Below, in pieces: positions 28,901-39,206 of a stretch of DNA of 64,000 bases. Origin of the DNA: Tenacibaculum sp. 1_MG-2023 (lineage in GTDB: Bacteria; Bacteroidota; Bacteroidia; Flavobacteriales; Flavobacteriaceae); NCBI RefSeq assembly GCF_030547425.1, contig NZ_JAUORH010000004.1, forward strand, positions 62,001-126,000. Reading direction: 5' to 3'. Every line of letters begins with the position of its first letter. Position 1 is the first letter of the stretch. Position numbers and translations under genes: made by a program. The notes under the pieces are model-generated. The model ran no database searches and had not been told where the DNA came from. It saw only the letters and a program-made list of their open reading frames with translations.

Positions 28901-30804
28901 AATTCTACACCTTTAAACTTCCACTTTTGCCTATAGTTTTCTTCTTCAAAAGCACCTATAATACCTAAGCTGGTTTTTGCAGCAAAACCATTGTTTTCTC
29001 CCATTAGGTTTATTCCTAGGTCAAAATATAAATTTGCATTTGTTTTATTTGCTGTAATCCCTATATTCTCTATAGATACTGGGAACCCAGCTAGAGCTAC
29101 CTTATCTCGATACCCCATATAATCAACCGAAAAAACTGGACTTTCAGTCTGTAAAACTAAGTTTTGAAAAACTATTCCTTTAAACTCAACTAACTTCCTT
29201 TTACTTGATTGTTTTTCAGTTGTTTTTTTGCTTTTTTCCTGGTTTGCACTAATTGCTAAACGACCATGAAGTATTGCTTTCGGCTTAAACTCTCCGTCAT
29301 GTATTTTTAATTCTATAGCACTATTAGGTAATAGTTCCCCTTTAGCCTTCCATAAGTTAAAATCAATAATAGAATCATTACGTACATTCAACAAATATTC
29401 TTCTTCTGAAATAATTCCTGTATATTTTAGCCCAAGTATTTTATTTTTCCCCTCTGGTTTTGAAACAGGTAATTGAATACGACCATCAAAAGATGCCCCT
29501 ACTAATTTATTTGCTGCTAATGACACTTCTATTTTATCTAAAGAATATGCCCAAGCTTTATTTTTATTCGTTCTTCCTTTGTTTAACGGAAAAATATTTT
29601 CTGCATAGAAAGAACCTGAAACTCCATGACCATCAATTAATAGGTTATGAGCTCCGAAAGCTATTCTCTTATCTCCTTGTGATATGGTTTCTGAAGTTTT
29701 AAACTCCTTAGGTAGTTTAACATCTAATGTATTTACATATACTCCCCTCCAAATATTTTGATTTGGTAGTAATAATCCGTTTTTATGATAATGCTCAGGA
29801 AATTTAACACTAGGAGAGTTTCGTAAATCACTAAAATCTAAGACAGCTTCATTCAAATAAAATTGAAAATTTCCACCATAGTCTTTTTTATTTCTTTTTT
29901 TTGCCAACACAAACGGCTGTAAGCTTATTCCAACCAATAAATCATTCCAATCTGAAGCAATCGCTTTAAAAGCCCCTTTTACACGATAAGGTACCTGAAG
30001 AGTTTGCGTTCCATTTTCTGTTTTTACTTTATAAGGTACTTTTGTTTTTCCTTCATTTACCTCTCCATTTTCTTCTAAAGGTAATATCAATTCTCTCGAA
30101 AACTCAACCTCTCCTTCTATTCCTAACTCTTTAACACCATCACAATTAATGGTTACATACGTTTTGTTTTGAGTAATACCTGTTCTATAATCAAACCCTC
30201 CTTTTAAAGTTAGCATCCATTTACCTCCATTAAAAGGTATATGCATATCTCCCAATAGCACCAAGTTAGCATCTCCTATAATACCTCCATCATGCGATAA
30301 CTTTACATTATTAGCTCCAAAAAATAGTTCTATCGGATAACCATTTTCATTAGTTTGAGGCAAACGCACCCTTGCAAAAACAGTTAATTCTGTATAGTCT
30401 TTATAAATATTGGCTTGTGTTATCCCTATGGCATATTGAATATTTTCTCTAGTATGCTTAACCCCAACCGGAAGTTCTTTTATATCTTCATTTGAAAAAT
30501 TGTCTACCCAAGACTTATGTTTTTCAATTTGTTCAAATGAAGCTAACGCTTTTTCCTTATCATTAATTACAAGTGAAGGAGTTGGATACCACTTTTTAAT
30601 ATTAGTCCAAGAAAACTCTTTTGCCTTTGGTGAAGTTTCTATTTCATAAGTTTCTTTTAATAAAGAATTAGAAAAAAAGTTTATAGACTTAACCTTTGAG
30701 TTACCTTTTGGTATTTCTCTAATATCATTATAGTCTTCTGAAGCAATTGTTACCTGAACAGTAAACAACCACAAAAGAACGAAAACAGCAATTTCCCTTA
30801 ACAT
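25996..30804 (-). CDS. Very large secreted beta-rich protein, first gene of the toxin run
   Basis: 1602 aa. It begins with a signal peptide (IAVFVLLWLFTVQVTIAS). Most of it is beta-rich with many Gly-x-Phe/Tyr strands. A long glycine-rich central part (about 650-1100; GGGISYRMK, GSKLPGSPPPPPIVAE at about 960-975) may form a beta-helix or channel-like structure, and an Asn/Ser-rich linker sits near 1400. No T9SS tail or known catalytic motif is seen. It leads the co-directional run and has a plausible promoter upstream. I do not recognise a family; conservation next to TANFOR-type toxins would be the test of a delivery role. Confidence 0.75.
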   Translation of the reverse strand: MLREIAVFVLLWLFTVQVTIASEDYNDIREIPKGNSKVKSINFFSNSLLKETYEIETSPKAKEFSWTNIKKWYPTPSLVINDKEKALASFEQIEKHKSWVDNFSNEDIKELPVGVKHTRENIQYAIGITQANIYKDYTELTVFARVRLPQTNENGYPIELFFGANNVKLSHDGGIIGDANLVLLGDMHIPFNGGKWMLTLKGGFDYRTGITQNKTYVTINCDGVKELGIEGEVEFSRELILPLEENGEVNEGKTKVPYKVKTENGTQTLQVPYRVKGAFKAIASDWNDLLVGISLQPFVLAKKRNKKDYGGNFQFYLNEAVLDFSDLRNSPSVKFPEHYHKNGLLLPNQNIWRGVYVNTLDVKLPKEFKTSETISQGDKRIAFGAHNLLIDGHGVSGSFYAENIFPLNKGRTNKNKAWAYSLDKIEVSLAANKLVGASFDGRIQLPVSKPEGKNKILGLKYTGIISEEEYLLNVRNDSIIDFNLWKAKGELLPNSAIELKIHDGEFKPKAILHGRLAISANQEKSKKTTEKQSSKRKLVEFKGIVFQNLVLQTESPVFSVDYMGYRDKVALAGFPVSIENIGITANKTNANLYFDLGINLMGENNGFAAKTSLGIIGAFEEENYRQKWKFKGVELKGISIKADLGAVKFEGEINILDNDPTYGEGFEGVVNVSILEEDAELGKAKAVFARKNNHRLWFVDFMVATPSPIPLVPPLSISAIGGGISYRMKMSSFYNPEASSFEDIGSDGTSNSFTGIGYEFDESIGLSFKAVTLLTVLGSSAFKGKASFGMEFNSNGGLNNIELYGYAELMAKIEGEISLELNLTSLMKEAFGTEIKMRNKDIGVKIFEKEFSVDLGGVKGELYISYDFKNNTLHGDASIYINVAGGIIEGRGSRSRAGWLSFHFAPDLWYIYAGTPEDRLGLRIGVGPVSVKAGGYFMVGSKLPGSPPPPPIVAEILGVDANELDYMRDENSLSNGGGFAFGADISIDTGDLRFLIFYARFQAGAGFDIMLKDYGEAKCSNTGDQVGINGWYANGQAYVYLQGELGIHVKLFFISKKIPIIKAGAAVLLQAKAPNPVWMRGYVGGHFNVLGGLIKGRFRFKLTLGEECVFEDASPLGGLKIITDVTPDDGGKDVDVFAIPQATFSMKVGEPIIIPEDEGDKTYKIILEKYRILNKGKEIPGVIEWSNYKDRANFISTDILPPNEELTVEVEVSFKEKVKGVFKTIMIDGKKAIEIEERTFITGGAPTVIPLHNITYAYPVLDQKYFLEKEYDKGYIQLKRGQDYLFDDTQWKSHIAYKKEGELPAEYNFNYNTSDNILTYNLPNVAQSSKYHLSIVSKLKGTISSTNISSKENNTSENESSYNNNVESTEVEVKQSKAENISKDGEIERLAYDFSTSKYKTFKDKINSINTKEYNWGKIYSDVIYLSNRIESHEPFDIVELLGTSYTDNVPLVTIEATLEDDYFEKDINPPLYARYPLGGYRVKRRDENELGAPPKYALPLLNTYVSNAEYEVNKKMLETTFPFRYNLGYVYKQDWIDIQSQIVNDYSDGIINDGNSVLKFLDKNYLFMRYGDYKIKLFYTLPSGIKGTSAVYKFKNPNKFR

Positions 30805-30851
30805 AGTTTTTTATAGTAAACTTAATCTTTTATTTCCCCTTTAATAGCCTG

Positions 30852-30882
30852 CAAATTAAATGAAAATTATAATCACAACAAA
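30852..30882 (-). promoter_or_regulatory. Candidate promoter of the surface/toxin run
   Basis: On the minus strand, TTTG (30882-30879), a 19-base spacer and TTAATTTG (30859-30852) match the Bacteroidetes TTTG-N17-20-TANNTTTG form with one mismatch in the -7 box. It is 48 bases upstream of the ATG at 30804. No equally good candidate was seen between genes inside the run. Confidence 0.5.
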
Positions 30883-30991
30883 AGTTTTATTCTTTTATAA
30901 TATTTTTTCTTATAGCCTTCGCTTAATTCCACTTAAAATATTGTTAATTCCTTACAAGAAAGAAGTATATAATAATCCTTTATCTAAGTAT

Positions 30992-32044
30992 TTACATCCC
31001 TCCCCTTAAATTTAGAAAAATAACGGTGTCAAATTGTTGTTCTAAAAAGTCAATTGCTCGTTGGCTTCGTATTCCTGATTTACAATAAACCACTACAGGT
31101 TTTTCTGTATTTACTTCATCATATCGATGGGCAAGTTCTCCTAACGGAATGTGTTGTCCACCTATATGTTGCTGCTGTCGTTCCCAATCTTCACGAACAT
31201 CTAATAAATTATACGCTGACAGATTATCTTGTAACTCCTCTAAAGTTATTTCATGAGTAGCTGTTTTTATTCCACAGAAAAATTCATAATCGTTATCTAA
31301 TTCAGCTACCTCAGCTTTGTCTGTCTTTTCAAACTTCAATATCATTTGACGCATACTTAAGGTATCATACATCAATAATTTATTGGCTAACACCTCTCCT
31401 ATTACACAAATAATCTTAATAGCTTCATTTGCTTGTAAACTTCCTATAACTCCCGGTAATACACCTATTACACCAATTTCTGAGCAATTCGGAGATTCTT
31501 CTGGTTTGGGTGGTGTTGGATACAAACATCTATACGTAGCACTTCCTTCGTAGTTGAACACACTTACCTGCCCTTCAAACTTAAAAATAGCACCATATAC
31601 CAAAGGTGTTTGAGTTAATACTGCTGCATCATTTGTTAGGTAGCGTGTGGCAAAATTATCGCTCCCATCAACAATTACATCGTACTGCTGAAATAAAGAA
31701 ATTGCATTTTTATTGGTTAGCTTTTCTTTGTATACATTGAACTGAACAAACGGATTCAATTTTGATAAACGATTTGCTGCTGTTGCTGCTTTAGACTTTC
31801 CTATATCGTCTATTGTATATAATATTTGACGCTGTAAATTACTTTGGTCTACTACATCATCGTCTATAATTCCAATCGTACCTACACCTGCTGCTGTTAA
31901 ATATTGTAGTACAGGACACCCCAATCCACCAGCCCCTATCACTAATATCTTGGCTTGTTTTAATTTTAATTGCCCTTCTTCTCCTATTTTATCGAGAATT
32001 AAATGACGGTTGTATTGTTTTTGTTCTTCTTGACTTAAGTTCAT
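30992..32044 (-). CDS. thiF: ThiF/MoeB-type adenylyltransferase fused to rhodanese
   Basis: 350 aa. The N-terminal E1-like domain (about 1-250) has the nucleotide loop GAGGLGCPVLQYL, the Arg/Gln segment DQSNLQRQILY and the cysteine segment YRCLYPTPP. The C-terminal rhodanese domain (about 258-350) has LLDVRE and the active loop YCKSGIRS. In thiamine synthesis this protein adenylates the C-terminal Gly of ThiS, and the rhodanese Cys can carry sulfur. It is the last gene of the thi operon, 71 bases after thiH. Shared use for MoaD is possible. Confidence 0.9.
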   Translation of the reverse strand: MNLSQEEQKQYNRHLILDKIGEEGQLKLKQAKILVIGAGGLGCPVLQYLTAAGVGTIGIIDDDVVDQSNLQRQILYTIDDIGKSKAATAANRLSKLNPFVQFNVYKEKLTNKNAISLFQQYDVIVDGSDNFATRYLTNDAAVLTQTPLVYGAIFKFEGQVSVFNYEGSATYRCLYPTPPKPEESPNCSEIGVIGVLPGVIGSLQANEAIKIICVIGEVLANKLLMYDTLSMRQMILKFEKTDKAEVAELDNDYEFFCGIKTATHEITLEELQDNLSAYNLLDVREDWERQQQHIGGQHIPLGELAHRYDEVNTEKPVVVYCKSGIRSQRAIDFLEQQFDTVIFLNLRGGM

Positions 32045-32115
32045 GTTTAATTGTAGAATAAATTCACCTCATTAACTCTTAAAATTTTCATTCTTAATTC
32101 TAATAGCCTAACAGG

Positions 32116-33291
32116 CTAACTTCTAAAATGCTCCCAATCCTTCCAAACCACTTCTAATCCCTGTCCTTTTAGCATCTGTACAATTTCTTCTGTACTTCGT
32201 TCGTCTGAAATTTCAAATTGCTCTAACGATTGTGGTTCAACACTATATCCTCCTGGATTTGTTTTAGACTCTGCACTTATTGAGGTAGCCCCTAAATTAA
32301 CAATATTATTTCTAAAAACTTCACTTTCTCGAGTAGACATAGACAATTCTACATCTTCATCTAACATTCTAAACGCACAGATTAATTGTACCAAATCAGC
32401 ATCAGTCATTTCAACCTTAGGTTCTAAACCTCCTGAATGTGGCCTAAGCCTTGGAAAAGAAATAGAATACTTCGTTTTCCAGTAGGTTTTCTGTAAATAT
32501 TTTAAATGCAATGCGGTAAAAAAACTATCGGCACGCCAGTCTTCCAATCCAAATAGAGCTCCTAAACCAATTTTATGAATTCCTTCTTTTCCTAATCTGT
32601 CAGGAGTGTCTAAACGGTATTCAAAATTAGATTTTTTCCCTTTCGGGTGGTGTTTTTTATATTCTTCTTGATGATACGTTTCTTGATATACCAATACGGC
32701 ATACAATCCGTTTTCAATTAATAATTTATATTCATCTTGATCTAAAGGCTGTACTTCAATAGTAATGTTTGAAAACTGAGAACGAATGAGCTGAATCGCA
32801 TTTTTAATATAATCAACTCCCACAGTTCTATTAGCTTCTCCAGTTACTAACAAAATATGATCGTAGCCTTTTTTCTTTAAAAAAGCGACTTCTTTCAATA
32901 TTTCATCATCGGTTAATGTTCTCCTCGGAATTTTGTTTGTAAAGCTAAATCCACAATACGTACATATATTCTGACATTCATTACTCAAATACATAGGAGC
33001 ATACATCTGAATCGTGTTTCCAAATCGTTTTTTGGTAAGCATACGACTCTTTTGTGCCATTTGCTCTAAAAAAGGCTTAGCTGCTGGTGATATCAACGCT
33101 TTAAAAGCTTCTAAATCAATTTTATCTTTTGATAAAGCGGCTTCAACATCAACTGTTGTTTTATTGAAGATATTTTGTAAAGTTTCATCCCAATTATATT
33201 GGTTGAATATTGTTTTAAAGCTATTAGCCTTTAGCTCTTGGCTATTGGTTGTCAGCTTTTTAGTATTACTCCTTGTTTTATTTAGTAACAT
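32116..33291 (-). CDS. thiH: 2-iminoacetate synthase ThiH
   Basis: 391 aa. A radical SAM enzyme that splits tyrosine to dehydroglycine for the thiazole ring. The cluster motif CQNICTYCGF (CX3CX2C) and the family segments LLVTGE and TYHQEEY are present. Homology to the usual N-terminus begins at SFKTIFNQYNWDE, about residue 24. The 23 residues before it (MLLNKTRSNTKKLTTNSQEL...) look like translated intergenic repeat DNA with AGCTAATAGC-type words. No other start codon lies near residue 24, so the extension may be real. Confidence 0.95.
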   Translation of the reverse strand: MLLNKTRSNTKKLTTNSQELKANSFKTIFNQYNWDETLQNIFNKTTVDVEAALSKDKIDLEAFKALISPAAKPFLEQMAQKSRMLTKKRFGNTIQMYAPMYLSNECQNICTYCGFSFTNKIPRRTLTDDEILKEVAFLKKKGYDHILLVTGEANRTVGVDYIKNAIQLIRSQFSNITIEVQPLDQDEYKLLIENGLYAVLVYQETYHQEEYKKHHPKGKKSNFEYRLDTPDRLGKEGIHKIGLGALFGLEDWRADSFFTALHLKYLQKTYWKTKYSISFPRLRPHSGGLEPKVEMTDADLVQLICAFRMLDEDVELSMSTRESEVFRNNIVNLGATSISAESKTNPGGYSVEPQSLEQFEISDERSTEEIVQMLKGQGLEVVWKDWEHFRS

Positions 33292-33331
33292 ACTATCAAT
33301 TTAAAAAAGCTAATGGCAAAAGTCAAAAGCT

Positions 33332-34102
33332 CTAACCTAAAAAACTCGTTAACGGACTACTTGCTTCTGCTTGTTTTCTTACCGGAGCTAACTTTGCTTC
33401 GTATGCCATTCTTCCTGCTTCAACTGCTATTTTAAAAGCTTGTGCCATCGCTACTGGATGTTGTGAAACTGCTATCGCAGTATTTACCAACACTGCATCG
33501 GCACCTAGTTCCATCGCATGTGCTGCGTGCGAAGGAGAACCTATTCCGGCATCTACTACTACTGGCACATTAGATTGCTCTATAATAATTTCTAAAAACT
33601 CCAACGTTTTTAGTCCTTTGTTACTTCCAATAGGAGCTCCTAACGGCATTACACATTGGGTTCCAACTTCTTCTAATCGTTTGCATAATACAGGATCAGC
33701 ATGAATATAAGGCATCACTACAAACCCTTTTTTCACTAATTCTTCAGCCGCTTTTAACGTCTCTATAGGATCTGGTAATAAATATCTTGGATCTGGATGT
33801 ATTTCTAATTTCACCCAATTTGTTTCTAACGCTTCTCTTGATAATTCAGCAGCAAAAATGGCTTCTTTTGCTGTTCTAACTCCTGATGTATTGGGTAATA
33901 AATTAATTCGAGAGTGATTTAAATGTGTTAAAATATCATCTTCTTCATTCTGCACATCTACTCTTTTTAATGCCACCGTTATTAATTCACTTTCACTTTC
34001 GAATAAAGCATCTCTCATTAATTCTGATGAACCAAACTTTCCTGTTCCTGTAAATAATCGAGAGGTAAACGTTTTATCGGCTATCGTTAATTTTGTGTTC
34101 AT
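33332..34102 (-). CDS. thiG: Thiazole synthase ThiG
   Basis: 256 aa, a TIM-barrel enzyme that joins DXP, ThiS-thiocarboxylate and dehydroglycine into thiazole phosphate. FTGTGKF near the start, the Schiff-base lysine segment [17 protein letters not shown], and [26 protein letters not shown] for phosphate binding are all visible. It lies 5 bases after thiE in the thi operon. Confidence 0.97.
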   Translation of the reverse strand: MNTKLTIADKTFTSRLFTGTGKFGSSELMRDALFESESELITVALKRVDVQNEEDDILTHLNHSRINLLPNTSGVRTAKEAIFAAELSREALETNWVKLEIHPDPRYLLPDPIETLKAAEELVKKGFVVMPYIHADPVLCKRLEEVGTQCVMPLGAPIGSNKGLKTLEFLEIIIEQSNVPVVVDAGIGSPSHAAHAMELGADAVLVNTAIAVSQHPVAMAQAFKIAVEAGRMAYEAKLAPVRKQAEASSPLTSFLG

Positions 34103-34107
34103 TTTTA

Positions 34108-34758
34108 CTAGTTGTTATCACCTAATTTATACACTTGCTCGTTGGTACTCGGTGCGTTTAAAATTTTATGAAAAGTCGGTATCAAATTGAAATTTTGAGT
34201 AACGGCTTCTGAAACGGCAACACCATATATCCCAATGCTAATAATATAAGAAACATCTTCTAAAGTAATTCCACCAACAGCTATTATAGGAGTTTCGGTT
34301 TGCAATTTTTCAAGTAGTATTTTATAACCTTTAATTCCCAAAACAGGACTCAAATTCTTTTTTGTTTCTGTAAATCGAAAAGGTCCTAAACCGATATAAT
34401 CTACTTTTTTTTCTAGTAGAATTTTACAATCTTCTAAAGTATTAGCTGTTCCTCCAATAGCATACCATTTACCTAAATACTCACGGGCTTTTAACGGACA
34501 TATATCCTTTTTCCCTAAATGAACGCCATCTGCATTTACTTCTTTGGCTACTTTGTAATAGTCGTTTATAATTAATCGTGTTTGAAAATGACTTGTAATT
34601 TCTCTCGCTTTTTGTGCTGTTTCTAAAATTGTTTTCGGATCCAGATTCTTTAATCTAAGTTGCACCCATTCCGCTCCTGAAGCACAAGCTCTTTGAATAT
34701 TTTCTAAATGTTCTTCGGAAGTTTTCCCTTGCGTTATATAATGTAATTTACTTATCAT
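34108..34758 (-). CDS. thiE: Thiamine phosphate synthase ThiE
   Basis: 216 aa, joining HMP-PP with thiazole phosphate. It has WVQLRLKN, the [20 protein letters not shown] segment, [10 protein letters not shown] for pyrophosphate binding and [10 protein letters not shown] for phosphate binding, all typical of ThiE. A second, shorter paralog lies at 36034. This copy has the more complete ThiE motif set and is the better candidate for the synthase. Confidence 0.93.
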   Translation of the reverse strand: MISKLHYITQGKTSEEHLENIQRACASGAEWVQLRLKNLDPKTILETAQKAREITSHFQTRLIINDYYKVAKEVNADGVHLGKKDICPLKAREYLGKWYAIGGTANTLEDCKILLEKKVDYIGLGPFRFTETKKNLSPVLGIKGYKILLEKLQTETPIIAVGGITLEDVSYIISIGIYGVAVSEAVTQNFNLIPTFHKILNAPSTNEQVYKLGDNN

Positions 34759-34790
34759 TTTGTTTTTAGTTGTTACTGTTTTTTTAGAAG

Positions 34791-35233
34791 TTTAGGAGTT
34801 AAGAAATTAAGGACATCAAATATTAAGATTTTTTTAGAATACTTCTACAATATGCATTCAGCATTTTACTTACTTCTTCTAGTAGTCCTTTTTCTTTGGA
34901 TATACTTTTCACATATTCTAAATCTTTAGATAGAATTAAAAAGTAACGACATTCTTCTAATGATACTTGCGCTATATTATAAAACCGTAGTTTTTCTTTA
35001 TCACTAATTCTTTTATAACCCTCTGCTATGTTTGCTGTTATTGATATGGCTGCTCTTCTAAATTGTGATGTTAAACCATATACTTCTTCCTTTGGAAATT
35101 GTTTTGACATTTTATACACTTCTAATACAAACTGATGTCCTTTTTGCCAAACCAATAAATCTTCAAATGATGTTGTTTTATTCATATGCTTATTTTTTCA
35201 GTACTATTTCTCCTATAATCCTTAACTCCTAAA
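34791..35233. repeat. 13-bp inverted repeats flanking the four-helix gene
   Basis: TTTAGGAGTTAAG at 34791-34803 and its exact complement CTTAACTCCTAAA at 35221-35233 bracket the S23-type gene within the thi operon. Pairing would put the whole 418-base interior on a stem, as for intervening sequences in 23S rRNA. It suggests the gene arrived as a unit. Confidence 0.6.
34823..35185 (-). CDS. Four-helix bundle protein, S23/IVP family
   Basis: A 120-aa all-helical protein with the family core FEDLLVWQKGHQFVLEVYKMSKQFP, YGLTSQFRRAAISITANIAEG and LEECRYFLILSKDL. This family was first known as the ORF in 23S rRNA intervening sequences and also occurs as stand-alone chromosomal genes of unknown function. 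It sits between thiD and thiE, where no thiamine role is known. Exact 13-bp inverted repeats flank it, which points to insertion as a cassette. Confidence 0.93.
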   Translation of the reverse strand: MNKTTSFEDLLVWQKGHQFVLEVYKMSKQFPKEEVYGLTSQFRRAAISITANIAEGYKRISDKEKLRFYNIAQVSLEECRYFLILSKDLEYVKSISKEKGLLEEVSKMLNAYCRSILKKS

Positions 35234-35241
35234 ACACTCAA

Positions 35242-35997
35242 TTACTTATAAGAATGTTCTCCCAGAAGTGAGTCATTAGAATTCAAAAATTGTTCTGTAT
35301 AATACTTGGCATTTTTACAAGCATCTTCTAAAGGAAGTTGATTTGCTATATTTGAAGCTAAAGCTGAAGACAACACACAACCACTTCCGTGTTTTTCAAA
35401 AACCGAACCTGTAATCGGTGGAATATTTAGTTGTACTATTTTACTATGGTATATTTCATCCCATCCTCTTTTTTCTTCTCTATGACCTCCTTTTAAATAG
35501 ATATTGGTTCTTTCTGTGATAAACTCAACGGTTTCTTCGATTGTTTTTTTAGGAAATAAAGCTTTTATTTCATCATAATTTGGAGTTATAAAGTCACAAT
35601 GCAGCAATACTTTTTCAAATACTTTTAAGTTTTCTTTGGAATGAAAATCAAATCCAGTACTCGATTTTAATATTGGATCTAGCACTATTTTTATTGTAGG
35701 GTTACAACTTTTTAACACTTGAACAACCTCTAATAATACTTCCCAAGATTGAATAATTCCTATTTTGACTACAGAAATATTAAAGCGTTCAAAAAGTATT
35801 GTTATTTGATTGATAATTGTTTCTCTATCAATCCAAGTACACTCCTTAAAATCAACATCATTTTGAACAGTAACCGCAGTACATACCGATAATCCGTACA
35901 AATCATGTGCCTCAAAAGTTTTGATGTCTGAGGTGATTCCTGCTCCGCTTGACGGATCAAGACCTGCAATAGTCAGTATGTAAGGGTTTTGTTTCAT
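35242..35997 (-). CDS. thiD: HMP/HMP-P kinase ThiD
   Basis: 251 aa, ribokinase-fold kinase making HMP pyrophosphate. The N-terminal GLDPSSGAGITSDIKTF (substrate and phosphate binding), AVTVQND, DPILKSSTG and the C-terminal GSGCVLSSALA anion-hole motif are present. It is in the thi operon, 36 bases after the thiE-like gene. Confidence 0.95.
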   Translation of the reverse strand: MKQNPYILTIAGLDPSSGAGITSDIKTFEAHDLYGLSVCTAVTVQNDVDFKECTWIDRETIINQITILFERFNISVVKIGIIQSWEVLLEVVQVLKSCNPTIKIVLDPILKSSTGFDFHSKENLKVFEKVLLHCDFITPNYDEIKALFPKKTIEETVEFITERTNIYLKGGHREEKRGWDEIYHSKIVQLNIPPITGSVFEKHGSGCVLSSALASNIANQLPLEDACKNAKYYTEQFLNSNDSLLGEHSYK

Positions 35998-36033
35998 GTT
36001 TTTTAATATGCTTTTTTTTCTTTGATGAAAAGA

Positions 36034-36636
36034 TTACTTCGTCGTACACTCCTCGTAATGACGCTTGATATTTTTAAAGCTTTCAACTGGATTTTCTGTA
36101 TTCCAAACTCCTCCTAAAACACCAATTCCTTGAAAACCTAATGCTAAGGTTTCTTGAACGGTATCTGTATTGATTCCTCCTATGCCTATAATAGTCTTAT
36201 CAATATGGTTTACATCAAAACCTCTTCCTTCATATCCTTTTTTAGATATAGAAGAAAAAACAGGACTCAATAAATGGTAATCAAATTCGATGTCACAATT
36301 CGCAAGTTCTTCAGGTTCATGAAAAGAGCTACTCATCATTTTTCCTATCATATCTAGCCCAATAAAATATTCGCTTCCATTCTCTAAAGCATCTCTTCTT
36401 TTTTGTTCTTGAAAGTGAATGCCTTTTAAATTGAATTCATTAATCAATTCATGAAAATAATGCGTGATTATTCTATCATGGTATTTTTCATCTACCTGAT
36501 TCAAATAAGCCACATGCTCCTCGTAATTCTTCTCAGGTTTTCTGAAATGATAATATTCCAACCCTTCTTTAAATAATTGCTGGAGGATTTCAATCTCATT
36601 GGGAATATCTTTTTCTGGAGCTATTAAAACAATCAT
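36034..36636 (-). CDS. ThiE/TenI-like thiamine phosphate synthase family protein
   Basis: 200 aa. It has the ThiE/TenI barrel features YYHFRKPEK, LKGIHFQEQ, LSPVFSSISKKGY and IGIGGINTDTVQETLALGFQGIGVLGG. It lacks the usual ThiE Asp-rich and RN-D-YY segment (here IITHYFHEL), which makes a TenI-like or partly changed role more likely than a full synthase. It is between thiC and thiD, while a full ThiE is encoded at 34108-34758. Confidence 0.85.
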   Translation of the reverse strand: MIVLIAPEKDIPNEIEILQQLFKEGLEYYHFRKPEKNYEEHVAYLNQVDEKYHDRIITHYFHELINEFNLKGIHFQEQKRRDALENGSEYFIGLDMIGKMMSSSFHEPEELANCDIEFDYHLLSPVFSSISKKGYEGRGFDVNHIDKTIIGIGGINTDTVQETLALGFQGIGVLGGVWNTENPVESFKNIKRHYEECTTK

Positions 36637-36692
36637 ATAGTCAGTTTTAAATTATGAATTACGAATTTAAAAATTGCTAACTCATAATTTAT

Positions 36693-38555
<1,863 letters not shown>

Positions 38556-38599
38556 TTAAGGCTATTAGTTTGTATACTGTTGTTTGTTAATTGTTCGAA

Positions 38600-38818
38600 T
38601 TATCCTCCTTGTGTAGATTTAATAATTAACACATTATCATTTCCTTTAAGTTTATATGAATTCCAATTTTCTTTTTTTATTACATTCTCGTTAACAGCAA
38701 CAGCAATACCGTTCACTTGAACCTGTAGCTCATTTATTAGTTCTTGTAACGTTAATGTACTTGAAAATTCTCTTAAAGATTCGTTTACTCTTATTGTCAT
38801 TGTATTAACATTTTTCAA
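38600..38818 (-). CDS. thiS: Sulfur carrier protein ThiS
   Basis: 72 aa, ubiquitin-like fold, ending in the required Gly-Gly (TQGG) that ThiF adenylates and that carries the thiocarboxylate to ThiG. VNGIAVAVNENVI-x-K-x-x-W is the usual ThiS core. It is the first gene behind the TPP riboswitch. Confidence 0.95.
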   Translation of the reverse strand: MKNVNTMTIRVNESLREFSSTLTLQELINELQVQVNGIAVAVNENVIKKENWNSYKLKGNDNVLIIKSTQGG

Positions 38819-38888
38819 AGTAAACTATAGAAGAAGAAATATAACGTGGTTATTATTAACCTTATATACTAGCATACAATACTACAAC

Positions 38889-38966
38889 TTTTCCCTACGC
38901 TGGTGTTAACCATATCAGGTTCTAAGGATGTTTCTCAAACTAGTGAACTAGCTACTCCTAAAGTTT
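38889..38966 (-). ncRNA. TPP riboswitch (THI element)
   Basis: The minus strand holds TTTGAGAAACATCC, then GAACCTGATATGGTTAAC and ACACCAGCGTAGGGAA in the order and spacing of the THI box (consensus CTGAGA, ACCTGATCTGGATAATGCCAGCGTAGGGAA). It lies about 70 bases before thiS and should turn the thi operon down when thiamine pyrophosphate is plentiful. A helix GTAGCTAG/CTAG just upstream closes the first stem. Confidence 0.95.
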
Positions 38967-38972
38967 ACTCGA

Positions 38973-38980
38973 CAAATATA
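38973..38980 (-). promoter_or_regulatory. -7 box of the thi operon promoter
   Basis: TATATTTG on the minus strand is an exact TANNTTTG -7 box and lies just upstream of the riboswitch, so transcription would begin at about its first base. No clear TTTG was seen at the usual distance upstream. Confidence 0.55.
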
Positions 38981-39206
38981 AATGTTTATTTTTTTCTTAT
39001 TTACTTTTTCTACCTCATTTTCTGACACTTATACCTAAATCACTAACATACAAATCATTAAATCCATTACTCTTATTTTATTTTATGAAATTTATATACC
39101 TAAGTGGAGAAGCCCCTCTTAAAAAAATGACTCTTTCTGTTGAGTTAATAACAGAAGGCGGTAAACTGAAAAGCCTTACGAGTAGGTAAAACTAACCCTA
39201 TTTATT

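Noticed and set aside
34791..35233. Possible insertion sequence around the four-helix gene
   Set aside because: No transposase and no target-site duplication were seen, so it is listed as a flanked cassette, not as an IS.
39085..39189. 34-codon plus-strand ORF before the stefin-like gene (MKFIYLSGEAPLKK...)
   Set aside because: No family, weak start context; it may be untranslated leader. A small AAGGC/GCCTT stem is present but not convincing as a riboswitch.
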